From: Lacrimispora sinapis
GTDB taxonomy: Bacteria > Bacillota > Clostridia > Lachnospirales > Lachnospiraceae
Direction: 5' to 3'
NCBI RefSeq assembly: GCF_043633585.1
Contig: NZ_CP141832.1
Location: 2,604,001-2,668,000 of the forward strand
DNA length: 64,000 bases
The notes under the pieces were generated by a model. It was not told the DNA's origin and made no database searches. It saw nothing but the letters and a program-made list of their open reading frames with translations. Within the stretch, counting starts at the first letter, position 1; every line of letters starts with the position of its first letter. Positions 1-9,100 of the stretch are shown here, piece by piece. A program made the position numbers and the translations under genes.

Positions 1-293
1 CTTATTCCAAACCATACCAACAGTGCAACACCTAATAAGCCAAGAACAGTGCCGACCTGAATATACGGCTTTTCGCTATATTTTTCATATTTATAGAATA
101 AGCTTGCCGCACCGCCGATAAACAATAACGCCAGACTGCCCTTCCATGCGGGATTTCCTTTAATCAAGCACATTACAGTCAGTATCTGTGTTGCGGCTAT
201 CACAAACTCCAGTGCATGACTTTTGGAGCGTGTGTTTATTTGCTCGTCACGTTCATCTTTAAATGGACGTTTTATTGATGTTTTGTTATTCAT
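1..293 (-). CDS. Small integral membrane protein, 3' end outside window
   Basis: The reading frame starts at an ATG at 293 and runs off the left edge, so only the first 97 residues are visible. They show a charged N-terminus with a DERDEQ stretch, then three hydrophobic segments that look like membrane helices separated by a short basic loop. The start overlaps the stop of the next upstream gene by eight bases, so the two are probably translationally coupled. It belongs to a cassette of an XRE regulator with small membrane proteins, a common arrangement in Clostridia; members with an acidic DERxE motif before the helices are usually annotated as DUF2178/DUF6442-type proteins. The function is unknown and the family name is a guess from the layout. 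Confidence 0.65.
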   Translation of the reverse strand, partial: MNNKTSIKRPFKDERDEQINTRSKSHALEFVIAATQILTVMCLIKGNPAWKGSLALLFIGGAASLFYKYEKYSEKPYIQVGTVLGLLGVALLVWFGI

Positions 294-741
294 CTGCTCC
301 TAATTCTCCTTCTTCATAAAAAATAGTAAGCTTAGGGAAGAAAATGTTCATTTCAACTGTTTTCCACCCTGTTCCTTGAATTAAAATTCCTTCAAAATGG
401 GCAACGGATTCATTATACATTTCATAAATTATATCAATATATCCGCTTTCCAAATCTTTTTTCAATACATCAGTATCAACACATTCTCTGTGATTGTTAC
501 GAAGATACCGGATTTCACATTTCTGATTGGAAAACTTGGTAAAAACCAATTTTGCAGGACCTGTATGGATATAATCTTCATTCTTTAAAATATACATTCC
601 GTGCTCTAATTCAAAGGTCAGCGATTGTTCAGATAGTGACACATTGGTTACATAACAATCGTGCATATGAAATTCTGGTTTTTGAAATGAAAAAGTGTGT
701 ATCTGAGTCATTCTTATTTCTCTCTCACATGTGTTTTTCAT
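286..741 (-). CDS. Hypothetical protein in XRE/membrane cassette
   Basis: This is a 151-codon frame. The first ten residues overlap the end of the upstream membrane gene, and an internal ATG at 711 (MTQIHTF) is an equally possible start. No membrane segment or catalytic motif is visible; the protein is soluble, with many aromatic residues and alternating beta-like stretches, for example LTFELEHGMYIL. It overlaps both neighbours by a few bases, so it is part of a four-gene minus-strand operon headed by the XRE regulator at 1128-1358. I do not recognise the family. Confidence 0.6.
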   Translation of the reverse strand: MKNTCEREIRMTQIHTFSFQKPEFHMHDCYVTNVSLSEQSLTFELEHGMYILKNEDYIHTGPAKLVFTKFSNQKCEIRYLRNNHRECVDTDVLKKDLESGYIDIIYEMYNESVAHFEGILIQGTGWKTVEMNIFFPKLTIFYEEGELGADE

Positions 742-1141
742 AATAAAAGCTAGAAAAAATATCTGTAAACATCATCACAGAAAACGAAAACGCAAAACCC
801 ATTCCGACACCCACAATGAGCTGGGCCTCCTGTTTTGCTCCTACGATCAGAAAGAAAAGCATTAAAACAAAGTTGATATTTTTTGCTATGTGAAAAGCTC
901 TGCTGGCAGATGTAAGTGAAATAAGCCGATTCCGTTCATCTGATTCCTCAATGTGTTCCTTTTTTGCGGCTTCTTTATTGATACTGATATATAACTCACC
1001 GACACCAATCAGCAACATTAAAACGCATAGAATAATTCTTTTCACATCAAATCCTTTTAAAAATCCTAACGCCAGTAGAGTTAAACCTAAGAGTAGGGAC
1101 ATAATTCCGTATACAAGTTTCTTTTTGTCATAAATCTTCAC
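725..1141 (-). CDS. Four-helix membrane protein, DUF2178-like
   Basis: The 138-residue protein has two hydrophobic hairpins: residues about 10-30 and 35-52, then 90-105 and 108-130. They are separated by a charged loop that contains ESDERNRLIS. That topology and the SDERN loop resemble the DUF2178-type proteins encoded next to XRE regulators in Firmicutes. Its start overlaps the end of the regulator gene (1128-1358) by 14 bases, indicating translational coupling and shared regulation. The role is unknown; such cassettes are often assumed to sense membrane or envelope state, but nothing here proves that. Confidence 0.65.
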   Translation of the reverse strand: MKIYDKKKLVYGIMSLLLGLTLLALGFLKGFDVKRIILCVLMLLIGVGELYISINKEAAKKEHIEESDERNRLISLTSASRAFHIAKNINFVLMLFFLIVGAKQEAQLIVGVGMGFAFSFSVMMFTDIFSSFYYEKHM

Positions 1142-1358
1142 GTTGTTTATCCTCCAATTCTTTATTTTCTTTCAAGCAACATAAATCCTCCACTGTTATT
1201 CCAAACACCTCCGCTATTCGATAAGCCAGCATAAGGGAAGGACTATACTGTTCCTTTTCAATAGAAATGATGGTTCTTGATGAAACATAAACTAAGTCTG
1301 CTAGTTGCTGTTGTGTCAGATTAGCTTTGTTTCTCAATTCTTTCACTTTTGTTTTCAT
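1128..1358 (-). CDS. XRE-family transcriptional regulator
   Basis: The 76-residue protein is almost entirely one Cro/CI-type helix-turn-helix: KELRNKANLTQQQLADLVYVSSRTIISIEKEQYSPSLMLAYRIAEVF spans residues about 6-53 (key residues Q17, Q18, A20, S27, I31, E34, S39). The length and the C-terminal VEDLCCLKE match the small YozG-like regulators. It has a good ribosome binding site (GGAGGGAATC before the ATG at 1358). It is the first gene of the operon and lies just downstream of a sigma-A-type promoter and a short inverted repeat, so autoregulation is likely. Confidence 0.85.
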   Translation of the reverse strand: MKTKVKELRNKANLTQQQLADLVYVSSRTIISIEKEQYSPSLMLAYRIAEVFGITVEDLCCLKENKELEDKQREDL

Positions 1359-1373
1359 GATTCCCTCCTATCA

Positions 1374-1432
1374 GTGAAGTTCGCTTCACCAGAAGCTTAC
1401 TTCATGTTACCATGAGGATAAAGAACTGTCAA
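1374..1432 (-). promoter_or_regulatory. Promoter and candidate operator of the XRE/membrane operon
   Basis: Reading the minus strand there is TTGACA (1432-1427), a 17-base spacer and TAACAT (1409-1404), a good sigma-A promoter. Downstream of the -10, a perfect inverted repeat GTGAAG-TTCG-CTTCAC (1374-1389) sits between the transcription start and the ribosome binding site. Its position suggests the operator of the XRE protein, which is inference. Confidence 0.6.
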
Positions 1433-1511
1433 GTGTAAACACGAAACAAGCTCCAGAAGAAGGGTATATGCAACTCTTTTTGTATATACCCTTAAAAATA
1501 ATTATCTATTT

Positions 1512-2002
1512 TTACTTTTTCCCGCGTCTTTTGCCGTGCCCCTTTAAATGCTTGGACTTTTGAAGTACCCTAATCATCACTTCAAACTCAACCTCGGTTA
1601 GCTTGGTATAATCAATCCCTAGCCGCCGACAGTACAGGGCAACCTGTTTCTTTTGTGCGCTCCCCTCAATGCTGGAAACAAACTCTAAATCCTGCTTTAG
1701 CTCCTGTACAAAATCGGTTTTCGGGCGCTGGTGCTGTCCTGTCTGTGGGAGTCCTTAATGCTCTTGATGATACCGTCTATATCGTTATGTACCACATGAC
1801 GGAAATACTCGTCCTCGTTGATATGGGCAACGCTCAGTACACGGATATGGCGGTCATGTTCACCGGGGCGGTACTTCTTTTCTATGGTGTCCCTCGCCAG
1901 ATTGACATAGGCGTTCAGGTTCTGTACCTGCATACTGGCAATCCCGTCCACATAAATCTCAATGTCAGCCAGCAGCTTTACAAAATCCTTATGCGCTGTC
2001 AT
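1512..2002 (-). pseudogene. Frameshifted mobile-element gene of unknown family
   Basis: A frame starting at 2002 encodes about 90 residues (MTAHKDFVKLL..., with EKKYRPGEHDRHIRVL) and then shifts. The continuing, clearly coding sequence lies in another frame (DFVQELKQDLEFV... ending in GHGKRRGKK) and stops at 1512. The break is near 1725. The gene lies directly downstream of a TnpV-type gene, so it is probably a piece of the same conjugative or mobilizable element. I cannot assign a function; a mobilization accessory protein is possible. Confidence 0.5.
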
Positions 2003-2006
2003 CTCT

Positions 2007-2357
2007 TTATCTATAAATCAATTGATAACAAACAATTTCATACTCAATTTCTTGAGCCAGTTCGCATAAGCGAACACGTTCCATCGTATCTTCCTGAGGT
2101 ATAGGGTGCAATTTCAGGTAATCAGCTCGAATACTTTCTGCCATATCAAAAGCAGTCCTCTCAATCACCATACAATGCTCTGCCAGTTTACCTGTCAGAA
2201 GCAGCTCACGATACATCCCCAGCTTTTGTTCGTGCAGATAATTTAGACGTAATCGTCCATACTTTCCCAGATTATCAAGTTTGTCTTTTCCGTCAATTTC
2301 GATGTTGGGGTACAGTAACCCATCTATCTCAGTATACTCAAACTCAAACTTTGCCAT
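2007..2357 (-). CDS. TnpV-like transposon-encoded protein
   Basis: The 116-residue protein resembles TnpV of Tn4451/Tn4453-type elements. It starts with a short beta-rich segment (YTEIDGLLYPNIEID), followed by the diagnostic helical stretch GRLRLNYLHEQKLGMYRELL and LLTGKLAEHCMVIE. It ends with AQEIEYEIVCYQLIYR, matching the family's terminal ELIY. TnpV is not the recombinase and its role is unclear. No TnpX-type serine recombinase is present, so this is a leftover of an element that inserted between the XRE cassette and nfnB. Confidence 0.75.
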   Translation of the reverse strand: MAKFEFEYTEIDGLLYPNIEIDGKDKLDNLGKYGRLRLNYLHEQKLGMYRELLLTGKLAEHCMVIERTAFDMAESIRADYLKLHPIPQEDTMERVRLCELAQEIEYEIVCYQLIYR

Positions 2358-2490
2358 AAAGCAAATCCTCCAATAAAGATTATTTACAATTCATCGGTAA
2401 TCGTCTGGCTGTATGCTAAACAATTATGATTTTCGTAAACATCCTTATTGGAGGATTGCTAACGGCGGCCCTCTTTTTTAAATATATGGA

Positions 2491-3879
2491 TTATTCTTTT
2501 GCAGAAAGATATTCGTGGATTCCTCTTGCGCCTGCACGTCCGGCTTCCATTGCCAAAATAACGGTTGCAGCACCGGTTACTGCATCTCCGCCTGCGTAGA
2601 CACCTTCCTTGCTGGTCTTTCCATTGGATTCTTCTGCAATGATACATCTGCGCTTGTTGATTTCCAACCCCTTGGTGGTATTGGAAATCAGCGGATTCGG
2701 TGAGGTTCCTAAAGACATGATCACAGTATCTACATCAATCACAAACTCAGATCCTTTGACTGCTACCGGTTTTCTTCTACCGGAGGCGTCAGGTTCTCCA
2801 AGTTCCATTTTTACACATTTCATACCATTCACCCAGCCCTTATCATCGGTAAGGATCTCAACCGGGTTGGTCAGAAGATCAAAAATCACACCTTCCTCTT
2901 TGGCATGGTGTACTTCTTCCGCTCTGGCAGGAAGCTCTGCCTCACTTCTTCTATATACAACATGAACCTCTGCGCCAAGACGAAGTGCGGTTCTGGCCGC
3001 ATCCATGGCTACGTTACCGCCGCCTACGACTGCTACCTTTTTGCCTGCTGCAAGCGGTGTATCATAATCGTCACGGAACGCCTTCATCAAATTGCTTCTG
3101 GTTAAGTATTCATTGGCTGAGAAAACACCGTTTGCATTTTCTCCCGGAATCCCCATGAACATGGGAAGACCTGCTCCAGAACCAATGAATACCGCCTGAT
3201 AGCCTTCTTTTTCAAAGAGTTCGTCAATGGTGACAGACTTTCCTACGATCACATTGGTTTCAATGGTCACGCCAAGTTTTCTCACGTTATCTATTTCCGG
3301 CTGTACGACTCTCTCTTTTGGAAGACGGAATTCCGGAATACCATAAGTCAAAACACCGCCCGGCTCATGGAGTGCTTCAAAGATGGTAACTTCATACCCC
3401 AGCTTTGCAAGATCGCCTGCACAGGTAAGCCCGGAAGGGCCGGAGCCAATGACAGCAACCTTCTTGCCGTTTTTCTCCTTCGGAGCTTCCGGTACAATCC
3501 CATGCTCTCTGGACCAGTCTGCGACGAAACGCTCCAGCTTTCCGATGGAAATCGGTTCTCCTTTGATTCCACGGATGCAGACGCCCTCACACTGGCTCTC
3601 CTGGGGACATACACGTCCGCATACTGCCGGAAGTGCGGAAGACTTGGCGATAACTTTGGCAGCTTCTTCTATATTACCATCTTCCACTTCTTTGATAAAT
3701 CCTGGGATATTGATAGATACCGGACAGCCCCCTACGCATCTCGGATTCTTACACTTGATGCAGCGGGCAGCTTCTTTCCTGGCTTCTTCTTCATTATAAC
3801 CCAGACAAACTTCTTCAAAATTCGTTGCTCTTACTTTTGGATCCTGTTCTCTTACCGGTACTTTCTTTAAAACATCCAT
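2491..3879 (-). CDS. nfnB: NfnB-type flavoprotein (glutamate synthase small-subunit-like)
   Basis: The 462-residue iron-sulfur flavoprotein has an N-terminal ferredoxin-like domain with cysteine clusters CIKCKNPRCVGGCPV (about 40-54) and CGRVCPQESQCEGVC (about 87-101) for two 4Fe-4S centres. A GxGxxG FAD site follows (GSGPSGLTCAGDLAKLGY, about 145), then a second Rossmann site, VVGGGNVAMDAARTALRLG (about 285), for NADPH. Alone it would be called glutamate synthase small subunit. It is preceded, with a one-base TAATG overlap, by a ferredoxin-NADP-reductase-like partner and has no large glutamate synthase subunit nearby. That pairing is the split NfnAB form of the electron-bifurcating NADH-dependent ferredoxin:NADP oxidoreductase, which is the more likely role. 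Confidence 0.85.
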   Translation of the reverse strand: MDVLKKVPVREQDPKVRATNFEEVCLGYNEEEARKEAARCIKCKNPRCVGGCPVSINIPGFIKEVEDGNIEEAAKVIAKSSALPAVCGRVCPQESQCEGVCIRGIKGEPISIGKLERFVADWSREHGIVPEAPKEKNGKKVAVIGSGPSGLTCAGDLAKLGYEVTIFEALHEPGGVLTYGIPEFRLPKERVVQPEIDNVRKLGVTIETNVIVGKSVTIDELFEKEGYQAVFIGSGAGLPMFMGIPGENANGVFSANEYLTRSNLMKAFRDDYDTPLAAGKKVAVVGGGNVAMDAARTALRLGAEVHVVYRRSEAELPARAEEVHHAKEEGVIFDLLTNPVEILTDDKGWVNGMKCVKMELGEPDASGRRKPVAVKGSEFVIDVDTVIMSLGTSPNPLISNTTKGLEINKRRCIIAEESNGKTSKEGVYAGGDAVTGAATVILAMEAGRAGARGIHEYLSAKE

Positions 3880-4769
3880 TACTCTTCACCTCCACATTGA
3901 CCGCAGCCGCCATGATGGGTATCCCCTTCAACAGCTTTTAAAACAGAACGGCCTTCTTCCGACTTATACATCATCTGACGCTTCATGGCTTCATCAAAGT
4001 TCACCAAATGTCCGTCAAATTCAGGTCCATCTACACAGGCAAATTTCACTTCGCCCCCAACAGTTACACGGCAGGCACCGCACATGCCAGTACCATCTAC
4101 CATTATGGGGTTTAAGCTTACAATCGTTGGAATCTCTAATTCTTTTGTTAAAAGGCAGACAAACTTCATCATGATCATGGGTCCGATGGCTACGCATACA
4201 TCGTACTTTTTCCCCTGGTTTTGCACCAGGTCCTTGATCACTTCCGTCACCATTCCTTTTCTTTCGTAGGAACCATCGTCCGTGGTAACGTATAAATTTC
4301 CTGCCTGTTTTCTCATTTCATTTTCCAGGATAAGCAGATTCTTGGTTTTGGAACCAATGATGACATCAACATCAATGCCGTGTTCTCTCATCCATTTCAC
4401 CTGGGGATAAACGGGAGCCGTTCCAACGCCGCCGGCTACAAATAAGTATTTTTTATTCTTTAATTCTTCTATATCTTCGTGAACGAATTCAGAAGCGTTG
4501 CCCAAAGGCCCTACCACATCTTCAAAGCTGTCACCGGCTTTTAAAGCGGCCATCTTTTCCGTACTGGCACCCACTGTCTGAAATACGATTGAAATCGACC
4601 CTTTTTCACGATCAAAGTCACAAATGGTCAAAGGGATTCTCTCCCCTCTGTCATCCATTCGAACGATGACAAATTCTCCAGGCTGGCAGGCTTTGGCAAT
4701 CCGAGGTGCTTCCACATCCATCAGATAGATCTTGTCAGCTAACATCTCTGCTTTTAAAATCCTATACAT
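3879..4769 (-). CDS. nfnA: NfnA-type FAD/NAD-binding subunit (sulfide/dihydroorotate dehydrogenase-like)
   Basis: I place the start at 4769 (MYRILKAEML), because AGGAGG lies seven bases upstream; an in-frame ATG 13 codons earlier has no such site. The resulting 296 residues have a ferredoxin-reductase fold. There is an FAD-binding barrel with IPLTICDFD, an NAD-binding domain with FVAGGVGTAPVYPQVKWM, and C-terminal cysteines CGACRV plus a distal Cys for a 2Fe-2S cluster. The tail, HHGGCGQCGGEE, is cysteine-rich. Together with NfnB it would couple NADH and reduced ferredoxin to NADPH formation in the cytoplasm. PyrK-like or sulfide dehydrogenase subunits are the alternatives; the neighbour gene favours Nfn. 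Confidence 0.85.
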   Translation of the reverse strand: MYRILKAEMLADKIYLMDVEAPRIAKACQPGEFVIVRMDDRGERIPLTICDFDREKGSISIVFQTVGASTEKMAALKAGDSFEDVVGPLGNASEFVHEDIEELKNKKYLFVAGGVGTAPVYPQVKWMREHGIDVDVIIGSKTKNLLILENEMRKQAGNLYVTTDDGSYERKGMVTEVIKDLVQNQGKKYDVCVAIGPMIMMKFVCLLTKELEIPTIVSLNPIMVDGTGMCGACRVTVGGEVKFACVDGPEFDGHLVNFDEAMKRQMMYKSEEGRSVLKAVEGDTHHGGCGQCGGEE

Positions 4770-4853
4770 CTTTATCCTCCTAAAGTCTTCGTGAATATAC
4801 CCGTGCACTTACCAGAGCGGCTTTTGAACGTTCCTATAAGTGCTACTCCTACC

Positions 4854-4882
4854 ATCTTACCATTTTTAAAGAGCTATGACAA
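4854..4882 (-). promoter_or_regulatory. Sigma-A promoter of nfnAB
   Basis: On the minus strand TTGTCA (4882-4877) and TAAGAT (4859-4854) are separated by exactly 17 bases. They lie about 85 bases before the chosen nfnA start. No obvious operator is present. Confidence 0.6.
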
Positions 4883-4930
4883 TATGTTTAAAAAATAACA
4901 TTAAATTTTTAACAAACTTTTTTCTGGAAT

Positions 4931-5428
4931 TTATACAAGATTTTTTCTTTGATACATACGAAACGTATAGCATAGATCGAAATACGTCTGTTCATCACTC
5001 TCAGCAGTCATTTCCCAGTTGGCATCCTTATCCAGATCAGGAAAATGGGTGTCCGCGCTATATAGATAATCAATATACGTTACGTGAGCTGTATTGCAAT
5101 AGGGCAGAAACTGTTCGTAGATGCTCTGACCGCCAATGATAAAGCAGTCCTCTTTCCGGTACTTTTTCAGTTCCTCCATTACCTGGGACAAGCTATGGCA
5201 GATCACGGCACCTTTTACTTTATAGTCCGGATTTCTGGTAAGCACAATATTGGTTCTTCCATATAAAGGCTGTTTCCCCGGAAGGCTTTCCAACGTTTTT
5301 CTTCCCATTACAATTACTTTTCCAATAGTTTCCTCCCGGAAAAGTTTTTTATCTTCCGGAATGGAAACGAGAAGCTGGCCCTGATTGCCGATGGACCAGT
5401 TTTTATCCACTGCAACAATGAGATTCAT
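4931..5428 (-). CDS. folA: Dihydrofolate reductase
   Basis: The enzyme reduces dihydrofolate to tetrahydrofolate with NADPH. The start MNLIVAVDKNWSIGNQGQLL at 5428 gives 165 residues, the usual length; an upstream in-frame ATG would add 12 atypical residues. Family signatures are the N-terminal AVDKNWSIG with the W loop, VIVMGRKTLESLPG (about 45-58), TNIVLTRNPDYK and IIGGQSIYEQFLPY (about 98-111), and the C-terminal beta hairpin FRMYQRK. The normal second-strand Asp or Glu corresponds to the E in VSIPEDKKLF. It follows a ThyX-like gene with about 20 bases between them, consistent with a thymidylate/folate pair. Confidence 0.92.
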   Translation of the reverse strand: MNLIVAVDKNWSIGNQGQLLVSIPEDKKLFREETIGKVIVMGRKTLESLPGKQPLYGRTNIVLTRNPDYKVKGAVICHSLSQVMEELKKYRKEDCFIIGGQSIYEQFLPYCNTAHVTYIDYLYSADTHFPDLDKDANWEMTAESDEQTYFDLCYTFRMYQRKNLV

Positions 5429-5450
5429 CCGTCCATTATCCTTTCCCTTT

Positions 5451-6071
5451 TTATTCGTCTGCAAGAATCAATTCCTTTGCATATGGAAGACTCTCGATCC
5501 AGCTGCAGAATGTATGCCATTCCACAAGCTTGTGATTCTTCCTTGCAAAATATATATTGATCAGCGTTTCATAATTCATCGTACATGTACGCATCTGGTT
5601 GTAGCTGGAGGGAAGAAGCTGGATCATATCATACCAGTCCTCTTTGCTCTTTGTCTCCAGATAGCGGAGACGGATCTTCTCAAGCTCAGCCACTACCGTA
5701 TCCATAAATAAAAGGGTCTGCTCCGTCATATGATCATGACTGAAATCATTCCGTTCAAAAGGCTTGCTATGAATCTTATGCATGGTGCTGGTGGAGTTTG
5801 CCACCGTACCCACTTTATAGGTATCATATTCCTTCCACCAGTAAAGTGGGGCCGTTATATCCACGGATACAAAAATCTGGCGGATGTATTTCCGGTGGTC
5901 GGTCCCCGCTTTTCTAAGCCTTTTGGCAAGTCCCAGATCATTGGGTCCTAATATGTATTCCCCCTCTTCATCGTAGCTGCTGTCCATACGATTCCAGCTG
6001 TTCATTGGATTTCTGGCTCCCCGGATCGCATTCTCTATATTCATCACGCTTGTTCTCTCACATTTTAACAT
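5451..6071 (-). CDS. Divergent ThyX-like protein next to folA
   Basis: The protein has 206 residues. The layout looks like flavin-dependent thymidylate synthase: a helix-strand segment QIFVSVDITAPLYWWKEYDT is followed by YKVGTVANSTS, which aligns without gaps to the ThyX signature RHRxxxxNxxS with the N and last S kept and RHR replaced by YKV. Near the C-terminus, LPSSYNQMRTCTMNYETLI and FARKNHKLVEWHTF occupy the place of the ThyX substrate-binding region. The adjacent folA supports a role in thymidylate supply. Loss of RHR may mean altered catalysis or a non-catalytic relative, and this assignment is from pattern only. The start at 6071 has GGAACG upstream; a second Met (MNIENAIRG) is possible. 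Confidence 0.55.
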   Translation of the reverse strand: MLKCERTSVMNIENAIRGARNPMNSWNRMDSSYDEEGEYILGPNDLGLAKRLRKAGTDHRKYIRQIFVSVDITAPLYWWKEYDTYKVGTVANSTSTMHKIHSKPFERNDFSHDHMTEQTLLFMDTVVAELEKIRLRYLETKSKEDWYDMIQLLPSSYNQMRTCTMNYETLINIYFARKNHKLVEWHTFCSWIESLPYAKELILADE

Positions 6072-6166
6072 CGTTTCGTTCCTTTCTATCGGTGAACTCT
6101 TGTTTGTGCCGCTCTATATTATAGAACAAATTCGTAGTTTCGTCCATTCCTTTGTAACCGCGGAAA

Positions 6167-9100
6167 TTATGGAATTCTGTCCAAATCCCACAGAATCCTG
6201 CTTCCTTTTTCATTTTTCTTTACAATGAGCTTTTTCCCAATCTGTTCTTTCAATTCTGTCACATGAGAAATAATACCGATGAGCCGGCGTTCTCCGGCAA
6301 GCGCTCTAAGTATTCGCACTGCTTTCATTCTGGATTCTTCATCCAAGGAACCAAACCCCTCATCAATAAAAAGGGCATCCATGGACACATGACCGGCAGT
6401 CCTCTGTATGATATCCGACATGCCAAGGGCCATGGCTAAAGCTGCCATAAAGGATTCGCCGCCGGAAAGGGTCTTTACATCCCGAACCTTATCCGTTGCC
6501 ATGCTGTACACGTCAAGATCCAGACCGACCTCCCCCTGCTTTCCAAGTGATTCAAACTCTCTGCATTTAAGCAGAAATTGTCCATCCGTCATCTCTTTTA
6601 ACCGCCTGTTAGCTGCCTGTATCATCTGATTGAAATACTGCCGCTGGACATAGGTCTGAAAATCCAGGCTGACCGTTAATTTTCCATTGGCCGTCCGGTA
6701 AAGGTTATGATACAGCACATATTCTTCTTCCAGCTGCTCTCTTTCCTTCCACAAACGATTCAGGGTTTCGTAAGCCTGTTTCATTTTGCTGTGGATTCCG
6801 GCTATCTTGGTTTCCTCTTTTTGCAGCTGCTTCTGCTTCTCCTGAAGACGGTCCGCTTTTTCCTTCCAGGGAAGAAGGTCGATCCGCTCCCGCCCTTTGG
6901 TCTGTTTTAAGTATTCTTCCAGAATGGCCCGGCTTCTTAACAGATCCTTTTCGTACTTCTCAATTTCTGTTTTCCATTGGTCCATGGTTTGCGCCGGCTG
7001 CTTTGCTTTTAGATACGCTTCTTCGGTTTCAAAGCCCATGGCTTTTAATGCTTCTTTGTATTCCTCTGCCGCCTGCTTTGCGAGCAGTTTTCTTGATTCC
7101 AGGTTCTCCATTTCAGAAGAAAGGCGGCCATTTTTTTCTTTCACCGCTTCTGCCATATGGCGGTATTGTTCCACCGCAGAATCCACTGATTTTTGAAGCT
7201 CATTAATTGTGTTTTCCAGCCATTTTATCTGGCTGCTTGCCTCCTTTTCTTCCGGATAGGGCAGCCGTTCTTTCCATTGGTTTATTTGTACCAGAGACGC
7301 CGCTGCTTTTAAATTCTTTTCCTGCCAGGTATTCCTGGCTCCTTCTATTTGGGGCTCCAGTTCAGCCATTTTTTTCCGGTCGGCCTTTATATATTCCACA
7401 AGTTCTTTGAGACACCGGCCAGCTTCTTTTGAAGCTGTCTCCTTTTCTTTTACCTCAGCCAGCAAAAGCTCCCCCTGTTTTATTTCCTCTTTCAAACAGT
7501 TCTCCAACTGAGAGAAGGACACGTCGTCTTTCAGCCATTTTTTCGATTCTTTCTTTATGTATTCTTCCTGGTGGCGGCAGCTTTCTAATGCTTTTATGCT
7601 GGCTTCCACCGCAATGGAGCGAAGTTCCTCTGCCCTGTTTCGCGCTTTTTTTGCCTGTTCCACCATTTCCTGGGTGACTGGTTCATGAGACAAACCGGCT
7701 TTTTCCGGATGATGGGTGGAACCGCAGACCGGACAAGGTTTTCCTTCGATCAAAGTCTCTGCCATAATTCCTGCCTGATGGGCTAAAAATACGTTATATC
7801 TGTGATTGTAAGTATCTTCAGCCTGCATATAATCCTTTTGGGCTGTCTCTGCCGCTGCCTGACACTGTTCCGTTTTTACCCGGGCCGTCAAAAAATCCTT
7901 CCATGCGGCCAGAAGATTTTTTAGAGCCTGCTGCCGTTCTGTAAGTTCATGGTTTCTCTGAATGACGGCTGCCAGTTCATTTGCCGTTTTCTCCACCGCT
8001 TCCTTTGAGGACTCATGAAGGTGGATCCGGTTTTTACATTCTGTAAGCTCCGTTTCAAATCCCTTTAATAAGGTGTCTGCTTCTCTTTCTTCCTTTTTCA
8101 GCTGCTCGTATTCCTTCCGTGCCTCTTTCCATCTGGCATAAAGGGGCATGGCTTCCTGGAGACGGTTTAAATTGGCCTGTAGACCTGGAATTTCCCTGTC
8201 GGCTGCTTTTTTACGTTCCTCTGCTTCTATTTTCACCGTCTCAAGTGTTTGAACCAGGGATTCCAGTTCTGTTTTTAACCGCTCTGTCCTTTGCGCGGAG
8301 TTTTCATAATCTCTGTTTTTTTCCGACAGCTGTCCGGCGGCTCCGCTTATCTTCTCAGCCATCTGGGCTCTTATTAGGCGCTCCCTCTTTTGCTGCCAGG
8401 CTTCCTTCTGGTCCTCCAAAAGCATGACACTGTTTTGGGCATTTTTCAGCGCATCAAATAATTGATTAATCTCTTCTGCAAGACTGAGATGACTTTTGGT
8501 TTCCAATAGCTGTTTTCCCGTCTGTTCCTGCTCCTCATGAAGTATCTGTTCTTTTTCCCGAATCTCTTCCAGGACTTTATTTAAGAAATCTCTGATTTCC
8601 TCAGTCTTTGTTTCTTTAAACTCCAAAAGTTCCTGCCAGTCCGAATGATACTTACTGTCCTCTAAAAACTCCATATGCCTCAGCTCATGGATACAAAGCT
8701 TTCTGTTGTCTTCCAGTTTTCCGTAATACAAATGATTTTTATCCTTTAATTTCATCTGAATCCGGCTGAAGATACCGGTATTGAAAATTCTGGAAAAAAT
8801 CTCTTTGCGTTCCTTTGATGATGCGTGAAGCAGCTTCAAATAATCTCCCTGAGCGATCATGGCGATCTGGGAAAACTGATTCTGATCCACACCAATGATC
8901 TCCTGCAGCTTTACGTTGATGTCCCGTAAATTACCTGGATATTCCGATCCATCGGGAAGAAACAGAGATGCTTTTGCCGGTACCAGCACGCTGGTATACT
9001 CTCCGTTTTTATTTTTCCTTTTGCTGACCCGGGTATAGGAGGGACTTCTGTTGATCTCATAAACTTCTCCCCGCTCAGAAAATGTAAGAGAAACATAAGT

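Noticed and set aside
1655..2104. Plus-strand 149-codon frame
   Set aside because: It is antisense to the frameshifted mobile-element gene and TnpV, whose protein sequences are recognisable or have coding character.
2491..3879. Glutamate synthase small subunit as the function of the iron-sulfur flavoprotein
   Set aside because: No large subunit is present and the overlapping partner gene is of NfnA type.
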